Translations under genes and position numbers: made by a program
NCBI GenBank assembly: GCA_965205525.1
Contig: OZ242171.1
Location: forward strand, 1,550,001 to 1,614,000
Length of the DNA: 64,000 bases
Source of the DNA: G965205525 sp965205525
GTDB lineage: Bacteria; Pseudomonadota; Gammaproteobacteria; JABABF01
Direction of reading: 5' to 3'
Notes under the pieces: generated by a model
What the model saw: only the letters and a program-made list of their open reading frames with translations
Database searches by the model: none
Told to the model about the DNA's origin: nothing
In this document: piece by piece, positions 1-8,195 of the stretch
Layout: every line of letters begins with the position of its first letter
How positions within the stretch are numbered: the first letter of the stretch is position 1

Positions 1-288
1 GGCCTCTACCACCGGCAGCACCCGGTCCATCTCTTCCTGCTCTTTGGGCGGTGTCGCGCCGGGGCGGGTGGACTCACCCCCCACATCCAAAATCGCCGCG
101 CCCTCCTCCGCCATGCGACGAGCCAGAGCCAAGGCGGCGGGCACATCGGGACCGCCGTCCGCCCACAGCTGACCGCCATCAGAAAAAGAATCGGGAGTGA
201 TGTTGAGCACGCCCATCACTTTGGGGGAAGACAGGTCCAGCCCGCACCGCTCGCCAAATTGTTTCATTTGGAAATCCATCACCGCCAT
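1..288 (-). CDS. folP: Dihydropteroate synthase, N-terminal part (cut by window edge)
   Basis: Folate biosynthesis enzyme that joins 4-aminobenzoate to the pterin pyrophosphate. Reading the minus strand from 288 gives 96 codons open to the edge. They contain the family signatures VMGVLNITPDSFSDGG and, further on, EGAAILDVGGESTRPGA, the pterin and sulfonamide-binding loops of DHPS. The gene lies directly downstream of ftsH on the same strand, the common gammaproteobacterial order. The start is uncertain: the ATG at 288 is used here, but MKQFGERC a few codons later aligns better with the usual DHPS N-terminus. The C-terminal two thirds lie outside the window. Confidence 0.9.
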   Translation of the reverse strand, partial: MAVMDFQMKQFGERCGLDLSSPKVMGVLNITPDSFSDGGQLWADGGPDVPAALALARRMAEEGAAILDVGGESTRPGATPPKEQEEMDRVLPVVEA

Positions 289-554
289 TAATCTGCCCGG
301 CAAAAGCCTGCTGCCCGGCCTTTATGTACCCCGTTCGGCATGCCTGGCCGTCAGCGGGCATTCCCTGGCCGCAGGTTCAGGCCGAAGCGCACGCAGCGCA
401 GACTGCACAAGCCGCAGGACAAAGGCCAAGACAGCGGATTCCCCATGGGGGGCCGCCGCTAAAGGATCAAGACCGAGACCGAACACAAGGACACACCCGC
501 AAGAAACGGGGCAATGGTGCGCCGCTGTCGCGGCAGAGGGGCATGTCCCTAGCG

Positions 555-2498
555 CTATCCCACCGGGTCGCCGAGGGGAATGGGCCCTTCGCCTTCTTCC
601 CGGTCATTGGCGGCGGTGGCCCCGTCGCCCTCGTCGGCAGGCTCATCGGAGGCCGATTCGGAGGCCGATTCGTCCGGGTCCTTCGGCGGGCGGGGGCTGC
701 GCCCCTCCATGACATCATCAATCTGCTCTGAGCCGAGGGTCTCGTAGCGAATCAGGGCCGTCGCCATGGCATGCAGGATATTCAAATTCTTCTTCAGCAG
801 GCTGCGCGCGGTTTCATGGCATTCGTCAATGATGCGGCGCACCTCCTCGTCAATGGCGCGGGCGGTATCCGGAGAAATGCGCCTAGGGGAACCGGTGGCG
901 GCGATGCGCCCCAAGAAAACATCATCCTCGCTCTCATCGTAGAGCAGCGGCCCCATAGAGGTTGACAGCCCCCACCGGGTCACCATGTTGCGCACCAGCT
1001 CGGTCGCCTGGCGGATATCATTCGCTGCCCCGGTGGTGACGCCGTCCGGCCCTTGGATAATCTCCTCCGCGACCCGGCCGCCGAACAAACTGCACACCTT
1101 GCTGATAATGGTGCGGCGGTTGTGGCTGTAGCGATCCTCCTCCGGCAGGAACATGGTGACCCCGAGAGCCCGCCCGTGGGGAATGATGCTGACCTTGTAC
1201 ACCGGGTCGTGCTCCGGCATCAGCCGGCCCACGATCGCATGCCCCGCTTCGTGGTAGGCGGTGTTGCGCTTCTCCTTGTCGGACATCACCATTGATCTGC
1301 GCTCGGTGCCCATCATGATCTTGTCCTTGGCCTGCTCAAACTGGGCCATCTGTACCTTCTTCAGGCCGGCGCGAGCGGCCAAAAGCGCCGCCTCGTTGGC
1401 CAGGTTGGCGAGATCGGCGCCGGAAAAGCCCGGAGTGCCTCGGGCGATCAGCTGGGTATCCACATCCTCTGCCAGCGGCAGTTTGCGTACATGCACTTTG
1501 AGAATTTCAGAGCGTCCCCGGATATCCGGCAGGTTGACCACCACTTGGCGATCAAAGCGACCAGGACGAAGGAGTGCCGGGTCCAGCACATCGGGGCGGT
1601 TGGTGGCGGCGATTAAGATGACGCCCTCCTGATCCTCAAAGCCGTCCATCTCCACCAGCAGCTGGTTGAGGGTCTGCTCACGCTCATCGTTGCCGCCCCC
1701 GAAGCCGGCGCCCCGGTGACGACCCACCGCGTCAATCTCATCAATAAAGACGATGCAGGGCGAGCGCTTGCGGGCCTGCTCAAACATATCCCGCACTCGG
1801 GAAGCGCCGACACCGACGAACATCTCCACGAAATCGGAGCCGGAGATGCTGAAAAAAGGCACCCGAGCTTCGCCGGCGATGGCCTTGGCCAGCAAGGTCT
1901 TGCCGGTGCCCGGCGCACCCACCATCAGCACACCGCGGGGAATGCGTCCACCGAGCTGCTTAAATTTTTCCGGGTCGCGCAGGAATTCCACCAGCTCCTG
2001 CACATCCTCTTTCGCCTCTTCCACACCGGCGACATCCGCAAAGGTGATGTCGCTCTCATCCGCAGTCCGCAGGCGCGCCCGGTTGCGCCCGAAGCTCAGG
2101 GGACCGTCGCGACCGCTCATGCGGGATTGCAGCTGGCGGGACATGAAGGCGAAAGCCCCGATAATCAGCAGGATGGGAAATGCGGCGACCAAGAGCTGCA
2201 CCCACAGGTTCTGCCCCTGGTCGCGGCGACCTTCCACGACCACGTCGTGGTTCAGGAGATCGGCCATCAGGCCGCTGTCCTGAGCATCCGGCCTTATCGA
2301 CACAAAGTGGGTATCGTCAATTCGCTCGCCTTCAATCTCCTGTCCCTGGATTACCACCCGGCGCACCAGGCCGTTTTGCACCTCGTCAACGAATTCCGAG
2401 TAGGTGAGACCTTCTTGTGGGGCAGGCGACTGAAAACTCTGCATCACCGACAGCAGAATGGCGGCGACGACTCCCCAGAGGACTAAGTTTCTCAGCAT
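555..2498 (-). CDS. ftsH: ATP-dependent zinc metalloprotease FtsH
   Basis: Membrane-anchored AAA+ protease that degrades unassembled membrane proteins and regulatory proteins. From the ATG at 2498 it has 647 residues, normal for the family. Two N-terminal membrane segments (about 4-20 and 99-119) flank a periplasmic domain. Then come Walker A GAPGTGKT (194-201), Walker B IVFIDEID, the second region of homology and the zinc site HEAGH (416-420). The acidic tail is low-complexity (Asp, Glu, Ser). The ATG at 2498 matches the usual FtsH N-terminus (MLRNLVLW). A GTG four codons upstream at 2510 has a better but distant GGGAGG and cannot be excluded. folP follows after about 265 bases. Confidence 0.97.
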   Translation of the reverse strand: MLRNLVLWGVVAAILLSVMQSFQSPAPQEGLTYSEFVDEVQNGLVRRVVIQGQEIEGERIDDTHFVSIRPDAQDSGLMADLLNHDVVVEGRRDQGQNLWVQLLVAAFPILLIIGAFAFMSRQLQSRMSGRDGPLSFGRNRARLRTADESDITFADVAGVEEAKEDVQELVEFLRDPEKFKQLGGRIPRGVLMVGAPGTGKTLLAKAIAGEARVPFFSISGSDFVEMFVGVGASRVRDMFEQARKRSPCIVFIDEIDAVGRHRGAGFGGGNDEREQTLNQLLVEMDGFEDQEGVILIAATNRPDVLDPALLRPGRFDRQVVVNLPDIRGRSEILKVHVRKLPLAEDVDTQLIARGTPGFSGADLANLANEAALLAARAGLKKVQMAQFEQAKDKIMMGTERRSMVMSDKEKRNTAYHEAGHAIVGRLMPEHDPVYKVSIIPHGRALGVTMFLPEEDRYSHNRRTIISKVCSLFGGRVAEEIIQGPDGVTTGAANDIRQATELVRNMVTRWGLSTSMGPLLYDESEDDVFLGRIAATGSPRRISPDTARAIDEEVRRIIDECHETARSLLKKNLNILHAMATALIRYETLGSEQIDDVMEGRSPRPPKDPDESASESASDEPADEGDGATAANDREEGEGPIPLGDPVG

Positions 2499-2641
2499 GG
2501 CAACATTCACAGCGTTGGCACACCTCCCGGGCACTGCATACCGCCTGAAAACACAAGTATAGCCCCTTGTGCTACAGCCGAAAGCGAAACGCATCGACCG
2601 TCACCGGGATATGGAGAGTGGCGGCGGAAACTCAAGGGGGG

Positions 2642-4426
2642 CTAGAAGGCGGCGGCATCCATGGTCATCAGGGGCTCGCTGCCCCCGCGGATGGATGCGG
2701 CCAAGGCGACGGTCCGGGGCAGCAGGCGGGACATGAAGAAATCGGCTGTCTGCAGCTTGGCACGGCAGAAGGCGGGGCTATCCCCTCGCGTCTGTTCAAG
2801 GGCGGCGCGGGCCATGCGGGCCCACATGTAGGCATAGGCGGTATAGCCCAGCAGCTCCAGGTACTCCACCGAAGCAGCCCCCGCTGCATCGGGGTCATTG
2901 CCGGTGTGAGCGAGAACCCAGGCAGTGGTATCCTGCAAGAGGGTAAGGGTCTCCTCTAGCGGCGCGGCGTAGGGGCGCATCTCTTCCCCTCTGCCTTCCG
3001 CATCCAGGAAGGCGCGGATCTCCTGCAGAAAAATATCCAGAAGGCGGCCGCCGCTGCCGGCCACCTTGCGTCTCATGAGATCCAGCGCCTGGATGCCGTT
3101 GGCGCCCTCGTAGATCTGGGTGATGCGGACATCTCGCACACGCTGCTCCAAGCCCCATTCCCGGATATAACCGTGTCCGCCGAGCACCTGCTGGGCGAGC
3201 ACACAGCCTTCAAAACCCCGGTCTGTCAGGAAAGCCTTGGCTACCGGGGTGAGCAGCGCAACAAGGGATTCGGCATCTTCCCGGGCCTGGCCGGAGGCGC
3301 GCTTGGACAAGTCCAGCTGCATGCCCACATAAACGGCAAAGGCCCTGCCCCCTTCAATAAACGCCTTCTGCGTGAGCAGCATGCGCCGCACATCGGGGTG
3401 CACGATGATGGGGTCCGCCTCCCTGCTGCTGTCAACAGGACCGGTGGCAGCACGGCCCTGGATGCGGTCTAAGGCGTAGTCACGGGCTTTCTGGTAGGCC
3501 CCGGCGCTGCACGACAGACCCTGCAGCCCCACGAACAGGCGCTCCTGGTTCATCATGGTGAACATCGCCGCCAGCCCCTTGTGGGGTTCGCCGACGATAA
3601 ATCCGGCAGCATCTTCAAACTGCATCACACAGGTGGAAGAGGCATGAATACCCATCTTGTCCTCCACCGACAGGCAGTGAACGCCATTGCGCTCACCGAG
3701 GGCACCCTCTTCGCCGTACAGAAACTTGGACACCAGGAACAGGGAAATCCCCCTGGAGCCGGACGGGGCATCTGGCAGCTTGGCCAGCACTAGGTAGAGT
3801 ATGTTCTCCGACAGATCGTGCTCCCCGGCGGTGGTGAAAATCTTGGTGCCGCTGAGGCGGTAACCGCCGGCGCCGTCCTCTTGAGCGCGGGTGCGGATAA
3901 TGCCGAGATCGGTGCCGGCATGGGCCTCTGTCAGGCACATGCAGCCGGACCAGGTGCCCGAGTAGAGTTTTGGCAGGCAGAGAGCTTTCAGACTTTCATC
4001 GGCGTGGGCATGGATGGCGTGCGCCGCGCCAACAGTGAGGCCGGTATAAAGGCTGAAAGAGGTGTTGGCGGCACTGAACATCTCGTTGGCCAGCACGTCC
4101 AGCATGTGGGGAGCGCCCTGACCGCCATAGTCCGGACTGCCGAGAAAGCCGAGCCAGCCGTTCTGGCTGATTGTCCGGTAGGCATCCACAAACCCCCGTG
4201 GAGTGCGGACCTCGCCATCCTGCAGGGTGACACCCTCGGCATCGCCGCTGCGGTTGAGGGGCGCCAGCACCTCGGCGGAAATTTTTGCAACTTCTCCCAG
4301 CACAGCGTTTGCCAGATCTTCGCTCCAATCACCGCAGCCGGGCAGCTCCGCCCACAGCTGGGATGCCCTGAATACACGGTGCAGCACGAACTTTGCATCG
4401 TCTAAGGGCGCTCGGTATTCGTTCAT
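2642..4426 (-). CDS. Acyl-CoA dehydrogenase (long, DmdC-like type)
   Basis: FAD-dependent oxidation of an acyl-CoA to the 2,3-enoyl-CoA in the cytoplasm. The 594 residues match the longer acyl-CoA dehydrogenase group that carries an extra C-terminal domain (examples are 3-methylmercaptopropionyl-CoA dehydrogenases) rather than the classical enzymes of about 380 residues. Visible signatures are CLTEAHAGTDLG in the middle domain, KIFTTAGEHDL, and the C-terminal QVLGGHGYIREWGLEQRVRDVRITQIYEG... block with the IYEGANGIQ motif. It is divergent from the MDR oxidoreductase at 4577. The actual acyl substrate cannot be read from the sequence. Confidence 0.92.
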   Translation of the reverse strand: MNEYRAPLDDAKFVLHRVFRASQLWAELPGCGDWSEDLANAVLGEVAKISAEVLAPLNRSGDAEGVTLQDGEVRTPRGFVDAYRTISQNGWLGFLGSPDYGGQGAPHMLDVLANEMFSAANTSFSLYTGLTVGAAHAIHAHADESLKALCLPKLYSGTWSGCMCLTEAHAGTDLGIIRTRAQEDGAGGYRLSGTKIFTTAGEHDLSENILYLVLAKLPDAPSGSRGISLFLVSKFLYGEEGALGERNGVHCLSVEDKMGIHASSTCVMQFEDAAGFIVGEPHKGLAAMFTMMNQERLFVGLQGLSCSAGAYQKARDYALDRIQGRAATGPVDSSREADPIIVHPDVRRMLLTQKAFIEGGRAFAVYVGMQLDLSKRASGQAREDAESLVALLTPVAKAFLTDRGFEGCVLAQQVLGGHGYIREWGLEQRVRDVRITQIYEGANGIQALDLMRRKVAGSGGRLLDIFLQEIRAFLDAEGRGEEMRPYAAPLEETLTLLQDTTAWVLAHTGNDPDAAGAASVEYLELLGYTAYAYMWARMARAALEQTRGDSPAFCRAKLQTADFFMSRLLPRTVALAASIRGGSEPLMTMDAAAF

Positions 4427-4576
4427 AATGTCGCTACGATATCAATGGAATGAAGTGCAGCTGGAGACAGCCTGCAGGCAGCAGACGCATTTTAGCCGTT
4501 TTAACTTCCCGCAGTGCTACTATTGCAGCTTTCCAAGCTGCCTGTTTTTGTTAAATCCTCTGAAAAGAAAATTGCC

Positions 4577-5590
4577 ATGAATGAAAAAAATCCTGTACAA
4601 AGTACCCGCGTCGTCCTGCAGCAGCGCCCTCAGGGGGTGCCGAAGGAGGAGGACTTTACTCTGAACACTGTTTCGCTAGCACCCCTCAAAGAGGGTGAAA
4701 TTCTGGGCGAAACCCTTTACCTGTCCCTAGACCCATACATGCGCAGCCGACTGGGGGGACGCCACCTGAGCGGGAAGGACGATCTTGGCGAATGCATATC
4801 CGGGGAAGCGGTCAGCCGGGTGCTGGAAAGCCGACACCCGAAGTTCTCGCCGGGGCAGATACTTCTCATGCACAGCGGCTGGCAGAGCCACTTCGTCTCG
4901 GACGGCCAGGGGGCACAGCTCATTGAGCCGGGCACATTCTCCCCCTCCCTGTTTGTCGGTGTGCTGGGCATGCCCGGTCTCACCGCCTACGCAGGGGTTA
5001 CCCGGCTGGCAGAGCCCAAGAAGGGAGATACCCTGGTGGTGTCGGCGGCCTCGGGCCCGGTAGGAGCCACCGTGGGCCAGGTGGGCAAGATTCTCGGCTG
5101 CCGCGCGGTCGGGATTGCCGGCTCGGAGGAAAAATGCCGCTGGACGGTTGAAGAGGCCGGCTTTGATGCCTGCATCAACTACAAAAAAGAAGACGTGCGG
5201 GAGATGCTGGCCAAGCATTGTCCGGAGGGCATCAACATTTACTTTGACAACGTGGGAGGCGATATCCTCCAAGCCGCGATGGAGCAGATGGCGATGGGTG
5301 CCCGAGCCGTGATGTGCGGACTCATCGCCCAGTACAACAGCGACGAAATCCCGCCGGGGCCAAATCCGGGGCTGATCATCCGGGCGCGGGCCACCGTGCG
5401 CGGCCTTGTGGTCTACGACCACGAGGACCTGCGCGAGCAGTTTTTAAAGGAATGCCAGCGGTGGATTGAGAGCGGACAGCTCCGCTACCGGGAAGATATT
5501 ACGGAGGGCTTAGAGCAGGCGCCGAGGGCTTTCGTGCAGCTGATGGAGGGGCGCAACTTCGGCAAGGTTATCGTTAAGGTCGCGGGATAG
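4577..5590 (+). CDS. NADP-dependent MDR oxidoreductase (leukotriene/prostaglandin reductase-like)
   Basis: Zinc-independent medium-chain reductase, typically reducing the double bond of enones. The 337 residues start at the ATG at 4577, preceded by an A-rich tract. An upstream ATG at 4514 in frame gives an atypical extension. Features are the N-terminal YLSLDPYMRSRL segment, the cofactor loop SAASGPVGATVGQVGKILG, and FDNVGGDILQAAMEQM, all typical of the curcumin/leukotriene B4 reductase subfamily. A paralogue is at 42347. The 3' end overlaps the convergent VOC gene by 17 bases. Confidence 0.92.
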   Translation: MNEKNPVQSTRVVLQQRPQGVPKEEDFTLNTVSLAPLKEGEILGETLYLSLDPYMRSRLGGRHLSGKDDLGECISGEAVSRVLESRHPKFSPGQILLMHSGWQSHFVSDGQGAQLIEPGTFSPSLFVGVLGMPGLTAYAGVTRLAEPKKGDTLVVSAASGPVGATVGQVGKILGCRAVGIAGSEEKCRWTVEEAGFDACINYKKEDVREMLAKHCPEGINIYFDNVGGDILQAAMEQMAMGARAVMCGLIAQYNSDEIPPGPNPGLIIRARATVRGLVVYDHEDLREQFLKECQRWIESGQLRYREDITEGLEQAPRAFVQLMEGRNFGKVIVKVAG

Positions 5591-6509
5591 AACTGCCTGC
5601 CGGCATACTGCCCCGGATCTTAGGCAGATGCTCTACGAGTTCAATTAACTCGCCGGCAGCACCGCGGAGGGTCGCCCGGCGCCGACCCTGATAGGGGAAA
5701 GACTGCGCCGCTTGCGGCTGGGACAGCAGGGGCAGGCCGGTCTTGGGAATGCGTTCCACCAAGAAGCTCACCATGGCTACGCCGCCCCGGGGCAGCCCCC
5801 TCTTGGGCACCGGACGGGCAGCAGCGGGATAGCGGTCCAGCTCCAGCAGAAATGGCCCCGGCAGCTGCACCATGCTAAGTTCGTGCAGGGTCTCCGACGG
5901 CAGGTTATAAGCGCGGGACAGCACGCCGATGCGATAGGGCAGAGGCCCCTGCACTGGCAGCTGCATCGGGCCGGAATAAAAACTGCGCATCGCATCCATG
6001 TCGCGTCCGCCGAGGACCATGATGAAGGGATGGTCCACCGGGGTTGCAGCGGTGCGCACATTGAAGATTGAGGCGGCGGGATCCAGTATGCGGGTGAGGT
6101 AAAGCATCTCTCCGGAGGGGCCGAGCACCTGCATGGCCCGGACATTTTTCTTTGCGCTCAGAAACGCTGGAGGGCCGACGATCTCAAAGGGTGAATCCTG
6201 CAGCCGCTTCGCCAAGCGGTCCGGGTCCTGCACCAAGATCTCCACCGCATTCCAGCCCTCTTGGCGCATGGGGCGGTAGCGGCGGGCTCTCTTGCTTTTC
6301 AGTATGCGCAGGTAAACCTCGGTGTCGCTCTCGGGCTGCATGACGATATAGGGCGCTCCCTTCCAGCGGCGGGCGCCCCAGCCAGCAGCGGTGGCCGCAT
6401 CCAAGGTGCCGCGCTCCACCGTGCGGTAGCCGAGGAAATCCTGATAAGCACTCTCCGAAAGCCCTAGGTTGAAGCTGAACAGGGTTACAATAAAAATACT
6501 TTTAAGCAT
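5574..6509 (-). CDS. VOC (glyoxalase/dioxygenase fold) family protein
   Basis: The 311 residues show repeated beta-alpha-beta modules of the vicinal oxygen chelate fold: SAYQDFLGYRTVERG near the N-terminus, GWNAVEILVQDPDRLAKRL, SGEMLYLTRILD, MDAMRSFYSGPM and RGAAGELIELVEH at the C-terminus. It is visibly related to the VOC protein at 33785: both have the (E/M)ILV.D.D.LA..L..SPF..VGPPA block. The hydrophobic N-terminus (MLKSIFIVTLFSFNLG) reads as the first beta strand rather than a signal peptide, because it runs straight into the first helix. Enzymatic activity is unknown. The stop overlaps the convergent gene by 17 bases. Confidence 0.78.
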   Translation of the reverse strand: MLKSIFIVTLFSFNLGLSESAYQDFLGYRTVERGTLDAATAAGWGARRWKGAPYIVMQPESDTEVYLRILKSKRARRYRPMRQEGWNAVEILVQDPDRLAKRLQDSPFEIVGPPAFLSAKKNVRAMQVLGPSGEMLYLTRILDPAASIFNVRTAATPVDHPFIMVLGGRDMDAMRSFYSGPMQLPVQGPLPYRIGVLSRAYNLPSETLHELSMVQLPGPFLLELDRYPAAARPVPKRGLPRGGVAMVSFLVERIPKTGLPLLSQPQAAQSFPYQGRRRATLRGAAGELIELVEHLPKIRGSMPAGSSIPRP

Positions 6510-6527
6510 GCCGCTACAGGATCAAAA

Positions 6528-7190
6528 ATAGATAGTTATCTCTGGCTGAAATTTCTCCACCTGCTTCTATTCGCATACTGGCTGGGAGGAGATCTGGGGG
6601 TATTTTATGCCAGCCGCGCCGTAGTCAGCAGCGAGCTTTCTCCAGATACGCGGCGGACGGCAGCGCGGATCATGCTCGGTATTGACCAGGCGCCGAGAAT
6701 CTGTCTCGTGCTGATGCTGCCCGCCGGGCTGCACCTGGCCAGCATCCTGGGGCTGCTGCCTCTGCCAGGCTTCGGCATTGCACTGCTGTGGGCAGCTGGC
6801 CTCGCTTGGCTCGCACTGGTGCTATTCCTGCACATCGGCAAGAGCGCTCGGGCAAAAATGTTCTTCGGACAGCTGGATTTGGGCCTGCGGATTGCGGTCA
6901 TTATCGCCACCGCCGCCCTGGCATTCTGCAGCCTGATGGGAATCGGCCCCCTGCGAGCGGACTGGCTGGCCTGGAAGCTGCTGATATTTGCGGCGATTGT
7001 CCTGTGCGGGATCATGGTCCGCTTGCAGCTGCGGCCTTTTGGTCCGGCCCTAGCCCGCTTGTCCCAGGAGGAAGAAGCGATGGACTCGGTGCTGCGACGC
7101 TCCATCGGGCGCTGCCGACCCTTTGTCTTCGCGATCTGGGGAGGGCTGTTCCTGAACGCAGCTTTGGGACTGCACCTTTTAAATCCGTAG
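6528..7190 (+). CDS. Conserved integral membrane protein of unknown function; start codon non-canonical or unclear
   Basis: An ATG at 6672 opens 172 residues, but clear in-frame coding sequence lies upstream. Codons 6540-6671 read LWLKFLHLLLFAYWLGGDLGVFYASR and continue RAVVSSELSPDTRRTAARIM, a membrane helix plus loop typical of such proteins. No ATG, GTG or TTG occurs in frame upstream. An ATA at 6528 has AGG seven bases before it and is used here as the tentative start. At least four hydrophobic segments are visible, ending near AIWGGLFLNAALGLHL. The function is not recognised. It may share a transcript with the gene at 7255. Confidence 0.6.
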   Translation: MDSYLWLKFLHLLLFAYWLGGDLGVFYASRAVVSSELSPDTRRTAARIMLGIDQAPRICLVLMLPAGLHLASILGLLPLPGFGIALLWAAGLAWLALVLFLHIGKSARAKMFFGQLDLGLRIAVIIATAALAFCSLMGIGPLRADWLAWKLLIFAAIVLCGIMVRLQLRPFGPALARLSQEEEAMDSVLRRSIGRCRPFVFAIWGGLFLNAALGLHLLNP

Positions 7191-7254
7191 TCGCATATTT
7201 CACCGAAAAACCCGGCGCGTTCCCCCACGCCACCCAACACGCGAGATGTAATCT

Positions 7255-7977
7255 ATGCAAATGACACACCAGAGTATTCGCGGCACAATTCGCTATACCA
7301 GCAACAAGCCGGAGCAGAGAGGCCGCGAGCGGGGCCGAGAATATTTTACCCTCACACGCCAGGGAAACGGCGCGCGGGTCCTGCACGCCCATTGCGAAAT
7401 TGATGACGAGCCAGATGTCCTGCGGGATGTGCTTTTGTGCATGGATAGCAACTGGCAGCCTCGTGAATGTATCGTGCGGCTGAGCGTGGGAGGATGCCGC
7501 AAGGGCATGGGTTTTCTGCGCTTCACCGATGACAGCGCAGAATGCCGCACTTTTAATGAGCAGGATAAATGTATAACGCAGCAGCTTTCACTGCCAGAAC
7601 CGCTCCGCTGGCTAGGAGCGCACCCCCTGTGCGGCGATGCCCTGTGCCTCATGCTTTATGACAGACGCCGAGGGCCAGGCCGAGACTTTTTCCAGAACCT
7701 GATGCTGACTTCGCCGGATCACCGGGGGGCTTCCGGTCCGGAGCTGTTCCCCCTCGGTCTCGGCATTGAATACCTGGGAGAAGAAGAAGTAACCGTGGGT
7801 GCGGGCCGCTTTGACGCACTGCATTTCCGCTTCGTGGAAACCGCAGGCCAGCTGCCGGAAGAACACCCTCCCTACGATATCTGGTGCACCGCCGACGACG
7901 AGTACCTTTTCCTCAAGGGCGAAGTGGGGGGCTATATGCAGACCGCCTACGAATTAACCGAGATACAAGGACGATAA
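7255..7977 (+). CDS. Conserved hypothetical protein
   Basis: A 240-residue soluble protein without signal peptide or membrane segment. The C-terminal half (VTVGAGRFDALHFRFVE ... PPYDIWCTADDEYLFLKGEVGGYMQTAYEL) looks like a beta-rich lipocalin/DUF3108-like sheet, which is a guess from pattern only. A second ATG is two codons downstream at 7261. It lies 64 bases after the membrane protein on the same strand. No function is proposed. Confidence 0.7.
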   Translation: MQMTHQSIRGTIRYTSNKPEQRGRERGREYFTLTRQGNGARVLHAHCEIDDEPDVLRDVLLCMDSNWQPRECIVRLSVGGCRKGMGFLRFTDDSAECRTFNEQDKCITQQLSLPEPLRWLGAHPLCGDALCLMLYDRRRGPGRDFFQNLMLTSPDHRGASGPELFPLGLGIEYLGEEEVTVGAGRFDALHFRFVETAGQLPEEHPPYDIWCTADDEYLFLKGEVGGYMQTAYELTEIQGR

Positions 7978-7989
7978 GAAGACTGCGAT

Positions 7990-8112
7990 GAATCCTTTCT
8001 AAACAATAAATGAGATAATTGTCGAGGCCCAGACGCTGCATATGCAACGCCCAGTTCCACGCCAGCAACCGGTAGTTATAGGTGGTCATGGCGACCACTG
8101 TGAAGTCTTCTG
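7990..8112 (-). pseudogene. Possible glycosyltransferase-like gene fragment
   Basis: In the 218-base gap between the hypothetical gene and the TonB receptor, the minus strand reads VVAMTTYNYRLLAWNWALHM followed by QRLGLDNYLIYCLE. This resembles the N-terminal strand-helix of nucleotide-diphospho-sugar transferase domains (N-Y-R-x-L-x-x-N-W ... LG-x-x-N-Y-L). It has no recognisable continuation and no clear start. It may be a decayed fragment or a chance resemblance. Confidence 0.25.
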
Positions 8113-8130
8113 TTTTTATGGGAAGAAGAC

Positions 8131-8147
8131 GGGCAGGAATCCTGCCC
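8131..8147 (-). terminator. Hairpin downstream of TonB receptor 1
   Basis: GGGCAGGA and TCCTGCCC form an almost loop-free inverted repeat about 50 bases after the receptor's stop codon. On the minus strand it is followed by a pyrimidine-rich GTCTTCTTCCC rather than a pure T run, so termination is plausible but not certain. Confidence 0.4.
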
Positions 8148-8195
8148 ATGCCCTAGGCAAAGGTTTTTATTTTAATTGCATTACTGGGTGCCGTT

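Noticed and set aside
1716..2486. Long plus-strand frame (256 codons) opposite ftsH
   Set aside because: Lies wholly antisense to the unmistakable ftsH gene. It shows no known motifs and is explained by high GC codon bias.
5574..5660. Overlap of two convergent stops as a sign of misassembly
   Set aside because: The overlap is only 17 bases, both reading frames end with family-typical C-termini, and short convergent overlaps are common.
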